Source: Pleodorina starrii | Lineage: Eukaryota; Chlorophyta; Chlorophyceae; Chlamydomonadales; Volvocaceae | Direction: 5' to 3' | NCBI GenBank assembly: GCA_030267565.1 | Contig: BRXU01000002.1 | Coordinates: 8,313,001-8,377,000 of the forward strand | Length of the DNA stretch: 64,000 bases | Part shown: in pieces, positions 60,101-64,000 of the stretch | Numbering within the stretch: the first letter of the stretch is position 1 | Layout: every line of letters begins with the position of its first letter | Program-made: the position numbers and the translations under genes | Notes under the pieces: model-generated | The model's input: only the letters and a program-made list of their open reading frames with translations | Told to the model about the DNA's origin: nothing | Database searches by the model: none

Positions 60101-60749
60101 CTCTGGGAATCCATTTCCCCCAAGCCCGGCCCCGTCGCTCCCACCAGCACCTTTGAAGCCGCCCGCGCCACCACTGCCCCTTGCGCCGCTCGCACTGCGG
60201 CCCTCTCCACAATTCCCACTACGACTGCTTCTCCTTCTATTGCTTTTACTGGTACCTATATCAGGATTATTCGCGGTGTGGCTTATGCAGCGGTCCTACA
60301 GCGGTCTTCCCCAAGTGAAGCCGTTCACTCCTCTGCTCCCAACGCCTGCGCCGCCCCTACGTCACAGTTCTTCACTTGGCGACTCCGCAGCAGCGTCTAC
60401 ACTGCAACCAACACCCGCCCTACCGGCTCCTTTGTCAAACACTCCTTCCAGCCAGATGCGTGATAGCCTTCTTGTGTCAGAGACGACAGCCCCGCGGCCA
60501 TCTCCCCGGCCATCTCCCCAGCCATCACTTCGTTCCCTAGCTCCTTCTCGCCTTAGTGAAGGAGTTGGTGCGCTGACAATCATCGGTCCCCGTCTCACGG
60601 CAAGCGCCTCCCTCCCTCCCATCCGCACTTCGTCCACAGCCAGCCCCCTCGACATAGCCACCATCGCCCCAGTCACCTCCCAGCAGACTGCCATCGCAGG
60701 TCCCACTGCGACGGCAGTCCGGGAGGCTCAATCGCCCGAAGAAGTCTAA
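57158..60749 (+). CDS. Array gene F: smallest membrane-anchored member, 8 exons, about 589 aa
   Basis: Exons 57158-57324, 57517-57645, 57841-58048, 58620-58706, 58868-58905, 59151-59256, 59579-59695, 59832-60749; all GT-AG and in frame, with the shortest introns of the array. After the signal peptide (MPYLPRFVLLSASFII...) the HFRAG motif is eroded to SIRSAILDYRF. Exon 2 is the shortest (43 codons) and lacks the GWDAAGN centre (SSFDAYGNRQATLR). The Cys set is kept (ICCFVPG, INCAIN, GGCW). Exon 6 has VAWDNSRYW and [13 protein letters not shown]. The Pro-rich stretch is only about 40 residues with few SPP units. A Leu-rich membrane helix (about 60218-60287, LLLLLLLLLVPISG) and a 155-residue tail with SLPPIRTSS follow. 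Confidence 0.87.
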
Positions 60750-63354
60750 TGGACCACCATCTGCCACGCACCGTCGTCAGCGCAGCTGTAATGCAGTTTG
60801 GGATGGAGCAAAAAAACCGTTATAGTCTACACTATCTACCGACCCCGCCCCCCCCCACCCTCCCCCGCAAGGTCAGGAACCACGCTACAATTGAGAATCG
60901 AGAGCTTGAGTATTGCAAGCCCCGTGAGCGGGCGCTGTGCGACTTGCGATAGTTCCGGGTGCAGGTTGGGCTATTCGGCGATCCGCTAACCGACGGCGGG
61001 CCGCTCTCATCGATAGATGGGTGCCACAGACACACGTGGCGACAGGACGGGCACTGTGTGAGAGAGCTACGTAGCGGGGCGATTATTGATTAAATCGCAC
61101 AATATGGGGTAGCTAGGATGCTTAGCGGAGCTGCGGCAAATGCAAAGGTTGCGACGTGCGTGGGCATCACTGTCGAGAGTGTAATGGCTTCTTCAGAAAC
61201 AATGTTAACGCTGTGAGTACTGACATCGTCCCAGCAGGGTGCTTTATACCATACAATCAACCACCAAAGTGCCGGCTGGCAAAGCGGCGCCCTCGCTACA
61301 CAGCAGACAGCAGCAGCATGGCCGTTATGTGCACGCACCTCTCTAAGAGTTCCGGTCCATTAGAGGCGCACATAGCGGATGCTGCTGCTGTTGTGTCCTT
61401 GGCCAGTTGTTGTATATTAGGATAGCTTGTAATAAACAACACACTACTGCTGAACCTTACGCTTCCACGCACTGACCGGCGCCAGCCAGTACGATATACA
61501 CAAGGACTCCACAGCAGCCAGCTACACGTCAACCTGCCGGCGGGCAGCCCTCAAAAGCACGTACCCATGGCCTATCCGGTGTCCTACGTCGTCCATGGAC
61601 TGACCGTTTACTATCATTCGGCTGAAACGAGGTGAATGGCCGAATGAAAGGCCGTGCTGCCCCAACCCAACGAAGGGCGGTTTATTTGCGTGGGGATCCG
61701 TACGTGCACACGCACGTCTCCCACCACTGCATGGGACCGATCAAATAACGTGGTTGCTTTGACGGATCGATCCCATTATTAAGCCGCAATTCACACATAC
61801 CACGGTCTGTCCATGCAAAGGAATTGGCTTGCAGGGGAGCGTCGGAATGAGGAGGAATCGGATGAGGAGGAATAGGCCGGGGAGCGTGCGTGGATAGGAT
61901 AGATCGATGGCATCAGCAATGACCCCCACGATCAGCTAAAAAGGTAGAGTTTCTTGCCCAATGCCGTGGGCGCAACGGCATCAACCCAGATGCAGATGTT
62001 CTTCACCCAAGAAGACTACATCTCATCCAATCACCGCGATACAGATGATGGCCCAGGGAATCCACACGTCGTAAGGAAGGAAGCCAACAGAAGAATGGAC
62101 CAAGGGACACCAGATGCGACATGTTTGGGTTGCGACATGTTTGTGACATGTATGGGTCAACACGTCTCCGAGCGAGGACCGGGCCCTTCACTATTTTAGG
62201 GTTTGATTTAGCTGTGAAGTCATGTATAAGCTTAGCGCTAAGCTTCTAACCTTGGCCGGAGGTTAGGGCAGAAGTGAAGCTGCCATCCTATCTATCGGGA
62301 CTGCTGGCTGCTCATCCATGCACGTACTGCGCGCGCGAAAAAGGTTGCAAGTAGAAGTATTGTCTTCACAATATGGCCTGAAGAGATGCAGTCGGCGGCT
62401 TCTCGTAAGCCCTCAGGGTTCTGAGAAGGCTTGCTATCTTCACATACAAATATCTGTTTGTATAACCTCTTTTTAATTGTATTTGAGAATTTGTTTTGCG
62501 AACTAAAGTGTCCAATATGATGATTTACGGATAATAAGAGACATACGACTTGATTGATGATCGATAGAAATAATTGGGAAGCCCACGCAGCTGGAAACAT
62601 ACATCTGCATGCTGTCACTGCTAATTTAGCGACCTTTGATGAATATGTTTAATGTTTCTGATAACATATTTTACATTTCACACGGTCATGGTTGATACCT
62701 TGATTGACGACAATCATGCTTTAGTTGCAACCTCCCCGAATATATATCTGACAGATACTTTCTGTCCTTCTGGCCTTCCCAGCCAAAACACCTCATCAGT
62801 CATAAACTTGTTTCGCCCGTTTTAAAGAACAATGTCTGGGCTCACAGGTATTCGTGTCAGGGAAGATAGCAAGCGTGGCGCTTCTGTGACGCACGTGCAC
62901 GGCACCGGCCGATCGAGCAGCAACGTTGCTTTAATATTTAAGCTAGCATAGCATTCCCGTGCGTTATATAAGCTATGGTTTCGACAACACTTGTCGAAAA
63001 CCACATAAATACAAGTCGACGCTGGGGCGTCGAGGAGTGCGTGCCCTTTTGTGGCTCAGCAGGCAGTGATGCTGCTGATGCTGTGTGGATGGAGTAAAGT
63101 GATGAGATGTCTGCTGTGAGATTGGTGTCTGAAGGATGAACTGTACGAAGGTGCCATTTTATGGAAAGTTATTTATCGCTGCTATAATTTGTCGGTAGTT
63201 TCCGTGGCGCGAAGGTGTACATGTAACTGTGGGACATTGCAAGCATTTTCGTATTTGCAGCCTGTCTTATTGAAGCATGAATTTTGGATGCACACGTAAT
63301 GAAGCGCGTCAGTTGTCGAGGCTCATCCCAAGGACTTAAAGTGTGATGTTGCAT
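60750..63354. other. Region right of the array; no gene supported
   Basis: No seventh array copy was found: none of the exon motifs ([24 protein letters not shown]...FTD) is seen. Short ORFs without motifs. A TTTTAGGGTTT word is at 62196. Confidence 0.55.
60787..60791 (+). promoter_or_regulatory. Possible polyadenylation signal of gene F (TGTAA)
   Basis: TGTAA, the usual volvocine poly(A) word, 38 bp after the stop. Confidence 0.35.
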
Positions 63355-64000
63355 TTACTCGTGTTCATGGATATGAGGCATGAGTTTGGTGGGCACTGGC
63401 AGAGTGGCAACACGCTGGCCGGTAGCTGTGGAGGCATGGTAAGCCTGCAAGTCGTCGCCTATGTCGTACATGGTGTACACACCGCGAGATGTGCGCCTCT
63501 TCATGCTGGGGTCATTATTCATATCCATGCAGGCGTCCTGCACCGGGCCGCCATCCGTAGCGGGTTCGTGGTTGTCGTCAGCAGAGCCGTGAGTGGCCAT
63601 GAGCGCTTTATATATGTAATTGCGGCTGAGATCCTCACTGGCGGAGCCGTCTCCTGCATCTGTGCCGCCCTCTTTCCGTAGCGCAAAGTTGTATTCGTGA
63701 GTCTTGGGCAGAATGGCTGCACTGTGGCGGGCATAACAGTCAGGCCAGGACTCGCCGTCCTGCAACAGAGATTCCAGGCTCCGATGCGAAATATACAGCT
63801 GTGTCGCGGAACGCGGCCGATCTGTCACGCGGCGAACGCACACACTTGTCATGGCGTTGTAACTGGCGCTTGACTGCGGCAAGGGGTACATTGCTAAAGT
63901 CGGCGTTTTCTTGAAGGCGTGCGTGCAACATGCGGGCCTTCTCACCAACTTGCAGAGTATCCCAACGTTCTGTTTCCGCTGTAAGGGACTCGATAGCTGC
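63355..64000 (-). CDS. Possible 3' part of an unknown minus-strand gene, cut by window edge
   Basis: Two overlapping minus-strand frames are open. One reaches the right edge (A-A-I-E-S-L-T-A-E-T-E-R-W..., to a stop at 63740), is rich in Glu, Arg, Gln and Ala, and looks like a helical or coiled region. The other (to a stop at 63355) is acidic and Ser-rich with DDLQAYHAS and ends HIHEHE. They could be successive exons of one gene joined by an intron I cannot place, or one may be a shadow. No family is recognised. Confidence 0.35.
   Translation of the reverse strand, partial: QLSSPLQRKQNVGILCKLVRRPACCTHAFKKTPTLAMYPLPQSSASYNAMTSVCVRRVTDRPRSATQLYISHRSLESLLQDGESWPDCYARHSAAILPKTHEYNFALRKEGGTDAGDGSASEDLSRNYIYKALMATHGSADDNHEPATDGGPVQDACMDMNNDPSMKRRTSRGVYTMYDIGDDLQAYHASTATGQRVATLPVPTKLMPHIHEHE

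Noticed and set aside
60750..63354. Search for a seventh array gene after F
   Set aside because: None of the exon signatures is present in this stretch; the same search in 15731-23818 and 39909-43808 was also negative.
63343..63681. 112-codon + strand ORF at the right edge
   Set aside because: Overlaps minus-strand frames that look more protein-like; no motif or homology can be seen.

Overview
The window looks like nuclear DNA of a green alga of the volvocine / Chlamydomonas group. The evidence is long (Ser-Pro-Pro)n 'shaft' proteins, a C-terminal pherophorin-type domain in one gene, small GT-AG introns (with a few GC-AG), TTTTAGGG-like telomeric words, a DIRS/Kangaroo-class retroelement, and heavy interspersed and simple repeats. 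No prokaryotic operons, tRNA or rRNA genes were seen. All gene models were read by eye from splice sites and frame continuity; no search was run.

The core of the window is a head-to-tail array, all on the + strand, of six paralogous multi-exon genes, here called A to F: A 6689-15730, B 23819-30231, C 33144-39908, D 43809-49782, E 51623-56185, F 57158-60749. Each has the same eight-exon plan with the same intron phases: (1) signal peptide plus a start motif related to HFRAGxIxY...TTSW; (2) a variable exon usually ending near 'GWDAAGNxxxTLR'; (3) a 'CC' exon; (4) a 30-codon 'FVPAxSSHGA' exon; (5) a 38-nt micro-exon 'GEL...PGGCR'; (6) a 106-nt exon '[11 protein letters not shown]'; (7) a 39-codon exon 'GGVVPIxVGxPVE'; (8) a large last exon with an Ig-like module ('FxWTP...FTDxTFLS'), a Pro-rich shaft, and then a C-terminal anchor. 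All six models stay open in frame (708, 832, 971, 803, 720 and 589 residues). A, B, C, E and F end in one membrane helix and a cytoplasmic tail; four of these tails share an LPPhR-like motif (h = L, V or I). D instead has no membrane helix and ends in a pherophorin domain completed by a ninth exon. The array therefore appears to make a shared extracellular head presented either at the membrane or in the extracellular matrix.

The rest is mostly mobile and repetitive DNA. 1-2699 holds the 5' part of a Ty3/gypsy LTR element on the minus strand (LTR, frameshifted gag, protease, start of RT). About 1-kb repeats ('RepA') lie at 2700-3018, 4056-5239, 8429-9414 and 21590-22590, ending in a strong GC hairpin. 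A 5'-truncated LINE lies antisense in intron 1 of gene A and is split by one RepA copy. A DIRS-like element (16799-21119), with gag, an intron-bearing RT/RNase H pol and identical 137-bp end repeats, separates A from B. Intergenic regions hold TA, TG and TGTA microsatellites, palindromes and telomere-like tracts. A minus-strand gene fragment may enter from the right edge (63355-64000).
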